NCBI RefSeq assembly: GCF_020177595.1
Contig: NZ_JAHTBL010000016.1
Span: forward strand, 1 to 35,649
Direction of reading: 5' to 3'
Source: Cognatishimia sp. MH4019
GTDB lineage: Bacteria; Pseudomonadota; Alphaproteobacteria; Rhodobacterales; Rhodobacteraceae
Length of the DNA stretch: 35,649 nt
The position numbers and the translations under genes were made by a program. The notes below the pieces were generated by a model. The model was given only the letters and a program-made list of their open reading frames with translations, had not been told where the DNA came from and ran no database searches. This document shows, in pieces, positions 15,746 to 23,480 of the stretch (within the stretch, counting starts at the first letter, position 1; each line of letters starts with the position of its first letter).

Positions 15746-15797
15746 TGTAACTCTAGGGTTACATTTAGGATAGAGAAAAAGTAACGTCAAGGTTACT
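15746..15797 (-). promoter_or_regulatory. Two matching operators before the membrane protein/XRE operon
   Basis: TGTAAC-N6-GTTACA (15746-15763) and AGTAAC-N6-GTTACT (15780-15797) are both perfect palindromes with the same GTAAC-N6-GTTAC core, centres 34 bp apart. A -35-like TTGACG (15790-15785) lies inside the second. Seventeen bases on, a poor -10 candidate TAAATG touches the first. The identical spacing in both copies fits a dimeric XRE protein that represses its own operon. Confidence 0.75.
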
Positions 15798-16117
15798 TTT
15801 CATTTTTCTAAGCCGCCCTGCCCTTCACACCAAAACCGCTCTGCGACACCCTAGCGCAAGAAAGGGCCCTGCAATACCATACTATTTTTGTCAGTTATTC
15901 CACAGCAACCGATTGTCGGCAGCGAATCCAGTTTCCCCCTTTCGGGGTGACCTGTAAGATCTGCGCCGGTTCGCCCGCGCGTCTTACCGTCTCCCCGGAA
16001 ACGAGCAGAGAGCGCCGCGATGATCCAACGACTTTTTCATCGACTTCAGATCAATCCCCCGGCTCTCGACCCGGTCAGGATTTCGTGCCGCATCGACAAC
16101 ATCAGAGAGCCCCTCTG
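15798..16117. other. Intergenic stretch without a recognisable gene
   Basis: Between the XRE operators and the next rightward gene I find no convincing gene, tRNA, terminator or repeat. A run of open codons joins onto the gene at 16118 from 15947, but its composition does not look like protein and the family-like region begins near 16118. Promoters for that gene probably lie here but none is clear. Confidence 0.5.
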
Positions 16118-16630
16118 ATGGCACCGCACGAGAACCGACCGACCCGCTGTTGCGGTGCGCAAAATGCGTTTCCCCGACTGGCGCGCACCGACCAATTGAA
16201 CCCGTTCGAACGCAATATTTTGGCCGTTGCGCGCCATTTTTTCCAAACCTTCGCCTGTCCCGCTGGCCAAATCTGGATCGAGGGCTTCAGACAAGCCGAT
16301 CAGCTTTTCGCCCCCCATGATGCTGCCCAACATGCGTTCGGAACGTTGAATACCGTGCAAAAGATGCGCATCGCGCGCAAATCAACCTTCAAGTTCTCCA
16401 ATCCGTTATGCCCCGGCTGTGCCAGCCTGTTGACCGAAAACGAACGGCAACTGACCTCGGCCCTTGCCGCCGTCCGCACTAGTCAACGCAGCGCCGCCCA
16501 TGTTCATGCGATGTTGCTCACCGAAGGAAATGACCCGCAGCCGATGCTGCTCGCCATGCACAGGCTTTGCGATTTCGCGGCGCACGAAAGGCAAACTCAC
16601 GACCATGTCGGGACGTCCGGCGCGGTCTGA
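16118..16630 (+). CDS. Hypothetical protein with a CPGC motif
   Basis: About 170 residues from ATG 16118. FERNILAVARHFFQTFACPA and a later PLCPGCASLLTENERQLTSA suggest a helical protein with a cysteine pair able to bind metal or form a disulfide. HVHAMLLTEGNDPQPMLLAM follows. No signal peptide is seen and I recognise no named family; similar uncharacterised proteins probably exist in related bacteria, but this is from memory. The start is uncertain because the ribosome binding site is weak and the frame is open from 15947. Codon use is normal for the region. Confidence 0.6.
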   Translation: MAPHENRPTRCCGAQNAFPRLARTDQLNPFERNILAVARHFFQTFACPAGQIWIEGFRQADQLFAPHDAAQHAFGTLNTVQKMRIARKSTFKFSNPLCPGCASLLTENERQLTSALAAVRTSQRSAAHVHAMLLTEGNDPQPMLLAMHRLCDFAAHERQTHDHVGTSGAV

Positions 16631-16756
16631 CATAGTCGCAGGGCTTTGGGCGAAAGGGCTCTGCGGCATCCCCGTGCGTTCAGCGCGCATCCAACGCAAA
16701 GGCGTGTTGGACAGTATCGGCTGAACGTCACACTCACCCCAAGGATCGGAGACCGC

Positions 16757-17170
16757 ATGCCTCTCAAGTACCCCCTGACCGCAGCAGCCCTCAGTGCAAG
16801 CCTCGCCACCACGGCGGCTGCGGATTACATGCTAACCCTGCAAGACACCGGGATGCGGTCCTACTACTGCACCATCACCGTGAGCCTGACCAACACCACC
16901 GATACCCCTTTGACCGAAGTGAACGGGCATTTCTTTTCCTTCTTGGGGGAAGAACAAGTTGGCCGCAGCAAAGGCGCGTCCTTTCTTAATATCGCACCCG
17001 GTGACAGTGCCGAAGCAGTGTTCGAGACGCCCAACGCGCCGTGCGACGAGGTCACCTCCTACCGCTTCATTATCGGGGCCTGCCGCATCGACAGCAGCTT
17101 CATCAACAAAGCCGATTGCGCCACGCTGATTGATGCTACGGAGCCGATCTCTGGCTCCGAAGGATTCTGA
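16757..17170 (+). CDS. Hypothetical periplasmic protein
   Basis: A 137-residue protein with a signal peptide, MPLKYPLTAAALSASLATTA followed by AAADYML, cleaved near residue 22. The mature part is beta-rich (YYCTITVSLTNTTDTPLTEV, AVFETPNAPCDEV) with four cysteines in two pairs, consistent with disulfides in the periplasm. No family is recognised. It ends one base before the convergent GNAT gene. GGATCGGAG precedes the ATG at 16757. The role is unknown. Confidence 0.7.
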   Translation: MPLKYPLTAAALSASLATTAAADYMLTLQDTGMRSYYCTITVSLTNTTDTPLTEVNGHFFSFLGEEQVGRSKGASFLNIAPGDSAEAVFETPNAPCDEVTSYRFIIGACRIDSSFINKADCATLIDATEPISGSEGF

Positions 17171-17171
17171 C

Positions 17172-17651
17172 CTAAGCCTTCGAGACGTCCTTGCGCATTG
17201 TCAGCGACGTGGTCTGCGCATATCCTGGGTGCCGCGTCTCTGCCGTGACCGCGAACCCCAACTTGGCGAAAGCTGCGTGGTTCTCGGTTAGCTCGACCCG
17301 CGATTGCAGCTCAAGCGTCCCCAGCCCCAAGGCCAGTGCTCGCGTTTCTGCCAGATCAACGAGGCGCCGCGCGAACCCCGTGCCACGATAGGCCGTCGCA
17401 ACTGTCAGCTTGCTCAGATAAAGGCGGTTCGGTTTGGGTGTCAGGAACACGCACGCCACGGGCTCACTGCCACAAACCCACACCTCGCCAGTGCGGGCCT
17501 GCTTGGCGATCTTCGCAACCGTCAGGTCATGCATCGAGGAAGGCGGATCAATACGACCCTCCATCCCGGCAAAGCCAATCCGGATCAACGCCAAGATGGC
17601 GGGCAACCGCGGATCATCGGCGCCGCATTGCTCTGGAACCACGCCCATCAT
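17172..17651 (-). CDS. GNAT-family N-acetyltransferase
   Basis: About 159 residues of the acetyl-CoA-dependent GNAT fold. NRLYLSKLTVATAYRGTGFA followed by RRLVDLAETRALALG contains the acetyl-CoA pyrophosphate loop (Q/R-x-x-G-x-G/A as YRGTGFA), and ENHAAFAKLGFAVTAETRHP is the C-terminal motif. The acceptor is unknown. The ATG pair at 17651/17648 is chosen because the acetyltransferase similarity begins there; the open frame runs to 17792 without a better ribosome binding site. It is convergent with the periplasmic protein gene and divergent from the demethylase operon. Confidence 0.85.
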   Translation of the reverse strand: MMGVVPEQCGADDPRLPAILALIRIGFAGMEGRIDPPSSMHDLTVAKIAKQARTGEVWVCGSEPVACVFLTPKPNRLYLSKLTVATAYRGTGFARRLVDLAETRALALGLGTLELQSRVELTENHAAFAKLGFAVTAETRHPGYAQTTSLTMRKDVSKA

Positions 17652-17740
17652 GGGCAAAGGCTGGCAGGAAACGACGCGTTGCGCAACGCTGGACGATGTC
17701 CGCAGAACATCTGCATGGCCTGCACAGAGTATTTTGTGGC

Positions 17741-17762
17741 TCTGGACACTAGTGTCTAGACA
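17741..17762 (+). promoter_or_regulatory. Overlapping palindromes ahead of the demethylase operon (candidate TetR site)
   Basis: TCTGGACACT/AGTGTCTAGA (17741-17760) is a 20-bp palindrome with one mismatched pair and a perfect 12-bp core, GACACTAGTGTC. A second perfect palindrome, TGTCTAGACA (17753-17762), overlaps its right arm. The site is 51 bases before the first gene of an operon that ends in a TetR gene, so autoregulation is the natural reading. No confident promoter boxes were found. Confidence 0.65.
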
Positions 17763-17812
17763 GATGTCATACACTTCCCTAGCGTCCTGCAAACACGTTT
17801 CGGGAGGCTCTT

Positions 17813-20218
17813 ATGGAATCGCATTACCGCGTTGTCGTCATCGGTGGAGGCGTCGTGGGCGCATCCGTCCTCTACCATCTCGCTAAACTTGGCTGGTCCG
17901 ATGTGTGCCTCATAGAACGCTCGGTCCTGACCGCAGGCTCATCCTGGCATGCCGCAGGCGGCATCCACGCTCTGAATGCCGATCCCAACATCGCGCAGCT
18001 TCAGGCCTATACCATTGATCTTCTGTCAGAAATCGAGAAAGAAAGCGGTCAGAACATTGGCCTGCACATGACTGGTGGCCTCACCATGGCGGGCACGCCT
18101 GAACGCTGGGAATGGCTGCAATCGGCCTACCGCACTTTCCAATCCATCGGCATCGAAGATTGCCGTTTGGTCGACGTGGACGAGGCCGTCTCTCTCAACC
18201 CCATCATGTCCGGCGACGGTCTCTTGGGCGGCATGTGGGCCGACCGCGAGGGCTATATCGACACGACCGGCACCGTCCACGCCTATGCCGGAGCGGCGAA
18301 GAAACGCGGGACCACCGTGATCGAACACAACCGCGTTCTTGAATTAAATCAAACACTTGAGGGTTGGGAGGTCGTCACCGAAAAAGGAACGATCAACTGC
18401 GAGCATGTCGTCAATGCAGGCGGCCTTTGGGCCAAACAGCTCGGCAGAATGGCCGGCATCGAACTGCCCGTCTCCCCCCTCAAGCACCACTATCTGATCT
18501 CCGACACGATCCCCGCTCTGGAAGACCTCGACTTCGAGGTTCCCATGACCGTCGACCTCGAAGGTTTCACCTATCTGCGCCAAGACCAAAAGGGCGTCTT
18601 GCTTGGCATCTACGAGATTGAGCATGAACACTGGGCGATGGACGGCGCGCCTTGGGATTACGGGATGGAGCTGTTTCAGGAACAGACCGATCGTATTGAA
18701 AATGAACTGATCCTCGGCTTTGAACGCTACCCCGCCCTGCAAGAGGTCGGCGTCAAAACTTGGGTCAACGGCGCCTTCACCTTCTCGCCCGACGGCAACC
18801 CGCTGGTTGGCCCCGTCCCCGGAAAACGCGGGTATTGGAGCGCCTGCGCCGTGATGGCCGGCTTCCTTCAAGGCGGCGGCGTCGGCAAATCGCTGGCCGA
18901 GTGGATGATCCACGGCGAACCCGAAGCCGACGTCTACGGCATGGACGTCGCCCGCTACGGCGTCTGGGCCGAGAACAAGCAATACATCAAGGAAACCACC
19001 GGCCAGTTTTACACCCGCCGCTTCGTGATGACCTACCCCAACGAACAACTGCCCGCCGGTCGCCCGATCAAAACAGCGCCAGCCCATGCCGATATGACCG
19101 CCGCGGGCGCACTTTGGGGCCAAAGCTGGGACCTTGAAGTGCCTTTGTATTTCGCAGAACCGGGATTCGAGGAAACCCCCTCCCTCAAGCGTTCTAACGC
19201 CTTTGATATTGTCGCGCGCGAATGCAAGGCCGTGCGTGAAACCGTAGGCCTCCTCGATATTACTGGGTTTTCCCGCTTCGAGGTCACAGGCGACGGGGCA
19301 GAAGCATGGCTCAACACAATCTTCGCTACCAAGCTGCCCAAACCCGGCCGCGCCCGTCTTGCGGTTGCTCTTGGCCACGACGCCCGCCTTAAAGGGGATC
19401 TGACGCTGTTTAACTGGGGCGACGGCACGTGGTGGATCATGGGCAGCTATTATCTGCGCACGTGGCACATGCGGTGGTTCAACAACCATATGGCTGACGG
19501 CGTGCAAATCCGTGATCTGGGCGAGGAAATGGCGGGCTTCTCCCTTTCCGGTCCGAAATCCCGCACGGTGATCGAAAAGCTGACCGATGGTCCCATTGGC
19601 GATCTACCCTTCATGGGTTGCGGCGACTTCGATATCGGCAAGCTGCGCTGCAAAGTCGGGCGGTTGTCCGTTTCTGGCGAACTTGGCTTTGAGATCCACT
19701 GTCGCATGGGCGATCACGCCACACTCCGCAAAACGCTGCTAAAAGCCGGTGCCGATGAGAGCATGATCGAATACGGCTTTAACGCGCTCCTCTCGCTCCG
19801 GCTTGAGAAAAGCTATGGCATCTGGTCGGCAGAATTCACCCAAGGCTACACCGCGCGCCAAACCGGCATGGACCGCTGGATCGACTTCAACAAAGAGGGG
19901 TTCATCGGCCGCGACACCGCCTTGAAAGAACGCGATGGCGACGGTCCTGCGCAGATCCAAGTGACCCTCGAAATTGACGCAAAAGACGCCGATGCCAGCG
20001 GGTACGAGCCGATCTGGAAGGATGGCAAGAAGGTTGGCTTCGTCACTTCTGGCGGGTACGGTCATACCCTTGGCAAATCCCTCGCGATGGCGCTGGTTAA
20101 CCAGGATTGCGCGGCAGAAGGCACCGCTCTGACCTTGCATATCGTCGGCGTCGAACGCCCCGCGAAGGTCATCGCGCCCTCGCCCTACGATTCCGCGGGC
20201 AAAGCGATGCGCGCATGA
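17813..20218 (+). CDS. FAD-dependent oxidoreductase fused to GcvT domains (dimethylglycine/sarcosine dehydrogenase family)
   Basis: An 801-residue two-part enzyme. Residues 1-420 form a DAO-type FAD domain: YRVVVIGGGVVGASVLYHLA is the dinucleotide fold and AGSSWHAAGG has the histidine (H46) that carries covalent FAD in dimethylglycine dehydrogenases. TFSPDGNPLVGPVPGKRGYW is the second FAD contact. Residues about 425-800 are the GcvT-like tetrahydrofolate-binding part, with VRETVGLLDITGFSRFEVTG and GELGFEIHCRMGDH. The family oxidatively removes N-methyl groups and passes formaldehyde to tetrahydrofolate. The exact substrate (dimethylglycine, sarcosine or another methylamine) is not determinable. 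Its stop overlaps the next start (ATGA). Confidence 0.92.
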   Translation: MESHYRVVVIGGGVVGASVLYHLAKLGWSDVCLIERSVLTAGSSWHAAGGIHALNADPNIAQLQAYTIDLLSEIEKESGQNIGLHMTGGLTMAGTPERWEWLQSAYRTFQSIGIEDCRLVDVDEAVSLNPIMSGDGLLGGMWADREGYIDTTGTVHAYAGAAKKRGTTVIEHNRVLELNQTLEGWEVVTEKGTINCEHVVNAGGLWAKQLGRMAGIELPVSPLKHHYLISDTIPALEDLDFEVPMTVDLEGFTYLRQDQKGVLLGIYEIEHEHWAMDGAPWDYGMELFQEQTDRIENELILGFERYPALQEVGVKTWVNGAFTFSPDGNPLVGPVPGKRGYWSACAVMAGFLQGGGVGKSLAEWMIHGEPEADVYGMDVARYGVWAENKQYIKETTGQFYTRRFVMTYPNEQLPAGRPIKTAPAHADMTAAGALWGQSWDLEVPLYFAEPGFEETPSLKRSNAFDIVARECKAVRETVGLLDITGFSRFEVTGDGAEAWLNTIFATKLPKPGRARLAVALGHDARLKGDLTLFNWGDGTWWIMGSYYLRTWHMRWFNNHMADGVQIRDLGEEMAGFSLSGPKSRTVIEKLTDGPIGDLPFMGCGDFDIGKLRCKVGRLSVSGELGFEIHCRMGDHATLRKTLLKAGADESMIEYGFNALLSLRLEKSYGIWSAEFTQGYTARQTGMDRWIDFNKEGFIGRDTALKERDGDGPAQIQVTLEIDAKDADASGYEPIWKDGKKVGFVTSGGYGHTLGKSLAMALVNQDCAAEGTALTLHIVGVERPAKVIAPSPYDSAGKAMRA

Positions 20219-21729
20219 GACGCGCGCGCCGCAACGCAAGCGACGGCCCCGCCCGCAAGCCCGACTATCGCCGCTTACGAAACCCCTTTCCACCGATGCG
20301 CGCTTTCAGCGATGACCACATCGGGGCGATGCACGCCGCTGCCCTGAAAATCCTCCAAGAGCAAGGCATTAAAGTCCTTCTCCCAGAAGCACGCGAGGCG
20401 TTCCGCAAGGCTGGAGCACAGGTTGACGACGACACCGAGATCGTTCGCATGGGCTCAGACATTATCGACGCTGCTTTGCAAACCGCACCCAAATCCATCC
20501 CAATCGCAGGGGCTACACCTGCGCGCGACATCACCCTTGAATTGGGCAATCTGGTCTTTCAGCCCGGTGCAGGCGCGCCCCACGCCACGGACCGCATCAA
20601 AGGCCGTCGCCCAGGCACGCTGGCTGACTATGACGACCTGACCCGCCTTACCCAGCATTTCGACGTGCTGCACATGGTTCCCCCGCTGATCGAGCCGCAA
20701 GACGTGCCGACACATCTACGCCATTACGCGACCATGAAGTCGCAACTCACGTTGTCCGACAAAGTCCCTTTCATCTTTTCGCGCGGAACCCCGCAGGTCG
20801 AACAATCCTTTGAGATCCTGCGCGACTTCCGAGGCCTCTCGGACGCCGATTTTGGCGCGCAATCCCACTGCTACACGATCATCAATACCAATTCGCCGCG
20901 CACCATCGACATCCCGATGGCGCAAGGTCTGATCGACTTTGCCAAGGCTGGTCAGGTCTCGATCGTCACTCCATTTACCTTGATGGGCGCGATGGCCCCG
21001 ATCACGGTCGCGGGCGCGATCACGCTGTCGCATACCGAAGCCCTCGCCGCTATTGCGTTAACCCAGATTGTCAGACCCGGAGCACCCATTTGCTACGGGA
21101 CCTTCACCTCAAACGTTGATATGAAATCCGGCGCACCCGTCTTCGGTACGCCCGAGCATTTCCGCGCCTCCCTCGCCGCCGGTCAACTCGCGCGGTTTAT
21201 CGGTCTGCCGTGGCGTAGCGCGTCAGGCTCGGCTGCTAACATCAGCGATGTGCAGGCCGCAAACGAGACCCAGTTCGGCACTTGGGGCTGCTTGATGGCT
21301 GGCGCGACGGTCGTGATCCACGCCGCCGGATGGCTTGAAGGGGGCCTGACGGTATCCTACGAAAAGCTGATCACGGACATAGAGGTCCTGCAAATGGTGG
21401 CAGAGCTTTGTATTGCAGGAGAGGACGCCAGCTGCGATCTGGGCCTTGATGCGATCCTAGATGTGCAGCCCGGCGGCCACTTCTTTGGCACAGCTCACAC
21501 AATGGCCCGCTACCAGACCGAGTTTTATCAACCGCTTGTTGCGGATTATGCGAATTTTGGCACTTGGGAAGACCGCGGCGCAAGCGATGCCACATCTCGT
21601 GCAACCGGCGTCTGGCAAAGCATCCTCGCAGACCCAAGCCCTATCCAGCCTGATCCGGGTAGGCTTGGCGCCCTGAACGACTATATAGCGAAGGCCACCG
21701 CCAAAGGCGGCGCCGCCCCGGTCAGTTAG
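20215..21729 (+). CDS. MttB-superfamily (trimethylamine methyltransferase-like) methyltransferase, non-pyrrolysine
   Basis: A 504-residue TIM-barrel protein of the MttB/MtgB superfamily: FSDDHIGAMHAAALKILQEQ near the N-terminus, FQPGAGAPHATD, PFTLMGAMAPITVAGAITLS and LDVQPGGHFFGTAHTMARYQ near the C-terminus. The family moves a methyl group from a quaternary or tertiary amine to a corrinoid protein. No in-frame TAG occurs inside the gene (TAG is only the terminal stop), so this is a non-pyrrolysine member, which generally act on compounds such as glycine betaine or proline betaine. No corrinoid protein or reactivator gene is in the window. The start ATG at 20215 overlaps the upstream stop. Confidence 0.9.
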   Translation: MRRARRNASDGPARKPDYRRLRNPFPPMRAFSDDHIGAMHAAALKILQEQGIKVLLPEAREAFRKAGAQVDDDTEIVRMGSDIIDAALQTAPKSIPIAGATPARDITLELGNLVFQPGAGAPHATDRIKGRRPGTLADYDDLTRLTQHFDVLHMVPPLIEPQDVPTHLRHYATMKSQLTLSDKVPFIFSRGTPQVEQSFEILRDFRGLSDADFGAQSHCYTIINTNSPRTIDIPMAQGLIDFAKAGQVSIVTPFTLMGAMAPITVAGAITLSHTEALAAIALTQIVRPGAPICYGTFTSNVDMKSGAPVFGTPEHFRASLAAGQLARFIGLPWRSASGSAANISDVQAANETQFGTWGCLMAGATVVIHAAGWLEGGLTVSYEKLITDIEVLQMVAELCIAGEDASCDLGLDAILDVQPGGHFFGTAHTMARYQTEFYQPLVADYANFGTWEDRGASDATSRATGVWQSILADPSPIQPDPGRLGALNDYIAKATAKGGAAPVS

Positions 21730-22356
21730 ATGAATGATCTATCAGGAAATACGAAGGTCACAAAAAACGATTGGCTTCAAGCTGCGCTTCAGACGCTTGT
21801 CTCGGATGGGATGGAACAGGTCAAAATCCTGACACTCGCCGACAAGCTCAAAGTCTCTCGATCAAGCTTTTACTGGTATTTCAAGGGCCGCAAGGACTTA
21901 CTGGACGCGCTTCTCCAACACTGGCTGGACACAAATACCAAAGCTGTCGTGACCCATGCCGAGATGCCAGCAGCAACTATTCACGAGGCCGTCTGCAACA
22001 TCTTTGCCGCCTTCCTTGACCCCGCGCAGTTTGACACAAAGCTCGACTTTGCGATCCGCGATTGGGGGCGCCGCTCCGCCAAAGTGCGCCGCATCCTTGA
22101 TAGTTCCGACAAAACCCGGATCGATGCAATCGCTGACATGTTCGAGCGTCACGGCTACGAAAGCCGCGAAAGCCTGGCCCGCGCGCGAACAGCTTATTAC
22201 ATGCAAATCGGGTATAATGATGCCGACGTCAAAGAACCGCCGGAAGACCGTCTTGCGCTGTTGGATTGCTACCTGTTGACCTTCACTGGTCGCACACCCA
22301 AGCCCACCGATATCGAAGGATCCATCGCGCGGTTGACCAAGCTGCTGCGCCCTTAA
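21730..22356 (+). CDS. TetR-family regulator of the demethylase operon
   Basis: A 208-residue regulator that starts on the base after the methyltransferase stop codon. The helix-turn-helix is LTLADKLKVSRSSFYWYFKG with RKDLLDALLQHW after it. The C-terminal domain includes KLDFAIRDWGRRSAKVRRIL, as in a TetR group with a conserved tryptophan and arginines. The ligand is probably related to the operon's substrate. The palindromes at 17741-17762 are the likely binding site. Its stop overlaps by four bases the stop of the convergent monooxygenase-like gene. Confidence 0.92.
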   Translation: MNDLSGNTKVTKNDWLQAALQTLVSDGMEQVKILTLADKLKVSRSSFYWYFKGRKDLLDALLQHWLDTNTKAVVTHAEMPAATIHEAVCNIFAAFLDPAQFDTKLDFAIRDWGRRSAKVRRILDSSDKTRIDAIADMFERHGYESRESLARARTAYYMQIGYNDADVKEPPEDRLALLDCYLLTFTGRTPKPTDIEGSIARLTKLLRP

Positions 22357-22667
22357 GCCTCGATCTTCTGCACCGTCTCGAAAATCTCAAGCTTCGGACC
22401 TTCCAGATATAAGTCCGAATGCCCGCCCGCGCCCTTGTGAGCCGCGCGAAACGCCTCGGACGTGGTCCACGCCTTAAAGTCATCCTCGCTTTGCCATGCT
22501 GTGTGCGAGGCATAAAGCGTATAGCCATCCTCGACCGGTCCTTTCATCAAATGAAAAGCGATAAAGCCATCAACCTTGGTCAGATGACTGTCGCGGGATT
22601 TCCAGACGAACTCAAAATCCGCCTCTCTGCCCTGCACAACCTTGAACCGGTTCATCGTAAGATACAT
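22353..22667 (-). CDS. ABM-domain protein, IsdG/HmoA-like candidate heme monooxygenase
   Basis: A 104-residue protein with the antibiotic-biosynthesis-monooxygenase fold: MNRFKVVQGREADFEFVW, FIAFHLMKGP and YASHTAWQSEDDFKAWTTSE. Counting from the start gives Asn6, Trp67 and His77, the positions and residue types of the catalytic triad in staphylococcal IsdG (Asn7, Trp67, His77). This supports heme degradation, but many ABM proteins are not heme enzymes and no heme uptake gene is nearby. GGGAGAG precedes the ATG at 22667. Convergent with the TetR gene. Confidence 0.78.
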   Translation of the reverse strand: MYLTMNRFKVVQGREADFEFVWKSRDSHLTKVDGFIAFHLMKGPVEDGYTLYASHTAWQSEDDFKAWTTSEAFRAAHKGAGGHSDLYLEGPKLEIFETVQKIEA

Positions 22668-22748
22668 CGCACGCTCTCCCTCTGGGGTCTGGTAAATGAC
22701 CTAAGATGAAGGCATCACAGGAACAAGACGCAACCACGGAGCGATGCG

Positions 22749-23423
22749 ATGAAACTCTTTGTTGGCCTCGGCAATCCCGGCGGAAAATACGCGCGCAACC
22801 GGCACAATATCGGGTTTATGGCAGTCGATGAAATCGCCTCAGATCATGGGTTCGCCCCGTGGCGCGGCAAGTTTCAGGGGGCCATCAGCGAAGGCACGCT
22901 CGGTGGAGAAAAGGTCATCTTGCTCAAGCCCGAGACCTTTATGAACAAGTCCGGCCAATCGGTTGGTGAGGCGATGCGGTTCTACAAGCTGACCCCTGCC
23001 GACGTGATCGTGTTCCATGACGAACTGGACCTCGCCCCCGGCAAGGCGCGCGTTAAGCTAGGTGGCGGCCATGCAGGGCATAACGGGCTACGCTCGCTGC
23101 ATCAGCATATCACCGAAGCCTACCAGCGTGTGCGTCTTGGGATCGGTCATCCCGGTCACAAAGACGCTGTGCCGGGCTACGTTCTACGTGATTTTCCGAA
23201 GGCTGATGAGCAATGGCTTGATGATTTGCTGCGCGGAATAAGCGATGGCGCTGCGGACCTGGCAAAGGGCGACACGGGGCGTTTCATGAATGCGGTCGCC
23301 TTGCGCGTTGCTCCACCACGATCTTCGACAAGCAAATCGAAGGCAGACCAACCAGCACCCACGCCCGAACCAGAGCCTGACACCCGCTCCGCCATGCAAA
23401 AGCTGATGGACAAGTTCCGCTAG
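22749..23423 (+). CDS. pth: Peptidyl-tRNA hydrolase
   Basis: Releases tRNA from prematurely dropped peptidyl-tRNA. MKLFVGLGNPGGKYARNRHN carries the asparagine (N9) and the catalytic histidine (H19). LLKPETFMNKSGQSVGEAMR, VFHDELDLAPGKARVKLGGG with the catalytic aspartate, and HNGLRSLHQHI complete the family signature. At 224 residues it is longer than the roughly 194 of Escherichia coli because of a C-terminal tail rich in proline and charged residues (about 190-224), as is common in Rhodobacteraceae. GGAGCG precedes the ATG at 22749. Confidence 0.97.
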   Translation: MKLFVGLGNPGGKYARNRHNIGFMAVDEIASDHGFAPWRGKFQGAISEGTLGGEKVILLKPETFMNKSGQSVGEAMRFYKLTPADVIVFHDELDLAPGKARVKLGGGHAGHNGLRSLHQHITEAYQRVRLGIGHPGHKDAVPGYVLRDFPKADEQWLDDLLRGISDGAADLAKGDTGRFMNAVALRVAPPRSSTSKSKADQPAPTPEPEPDTRSAMQKLMDKFR

Positions 23424-23480
23424 GTTGCCATTGCCCCAACGTCTCGCCTGCGCCAGTCTGCGCGCAAGGGGAGGACGACT

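Noticed and set aside
15947-16117. N-terminal extension of the CPGC protein
   Set aside because: The open frame continues, but the sequence is low in hydrophobic residues and rich in Ser, Arg and Pro, unlike the part after 16118; no ribosome binding site was seen at 15947.
18344-19507. 387-codon open frame on the minus strand inside the GcvT-fused oxidase
   Set aside because: The plus strand encodes a complete, motif-rich enzyme; the antisense frame shows no domain and is a composition artefact.
21727-21729. TAG at the end of the MttB-like gene as a possible pyrrolysine codon
   Set aside because: It lies after a full-length 504-residue domain and is followed at once by the ATG of the TetR gene; no pylT/pylS genes are seen. 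It is an ordinary stop.
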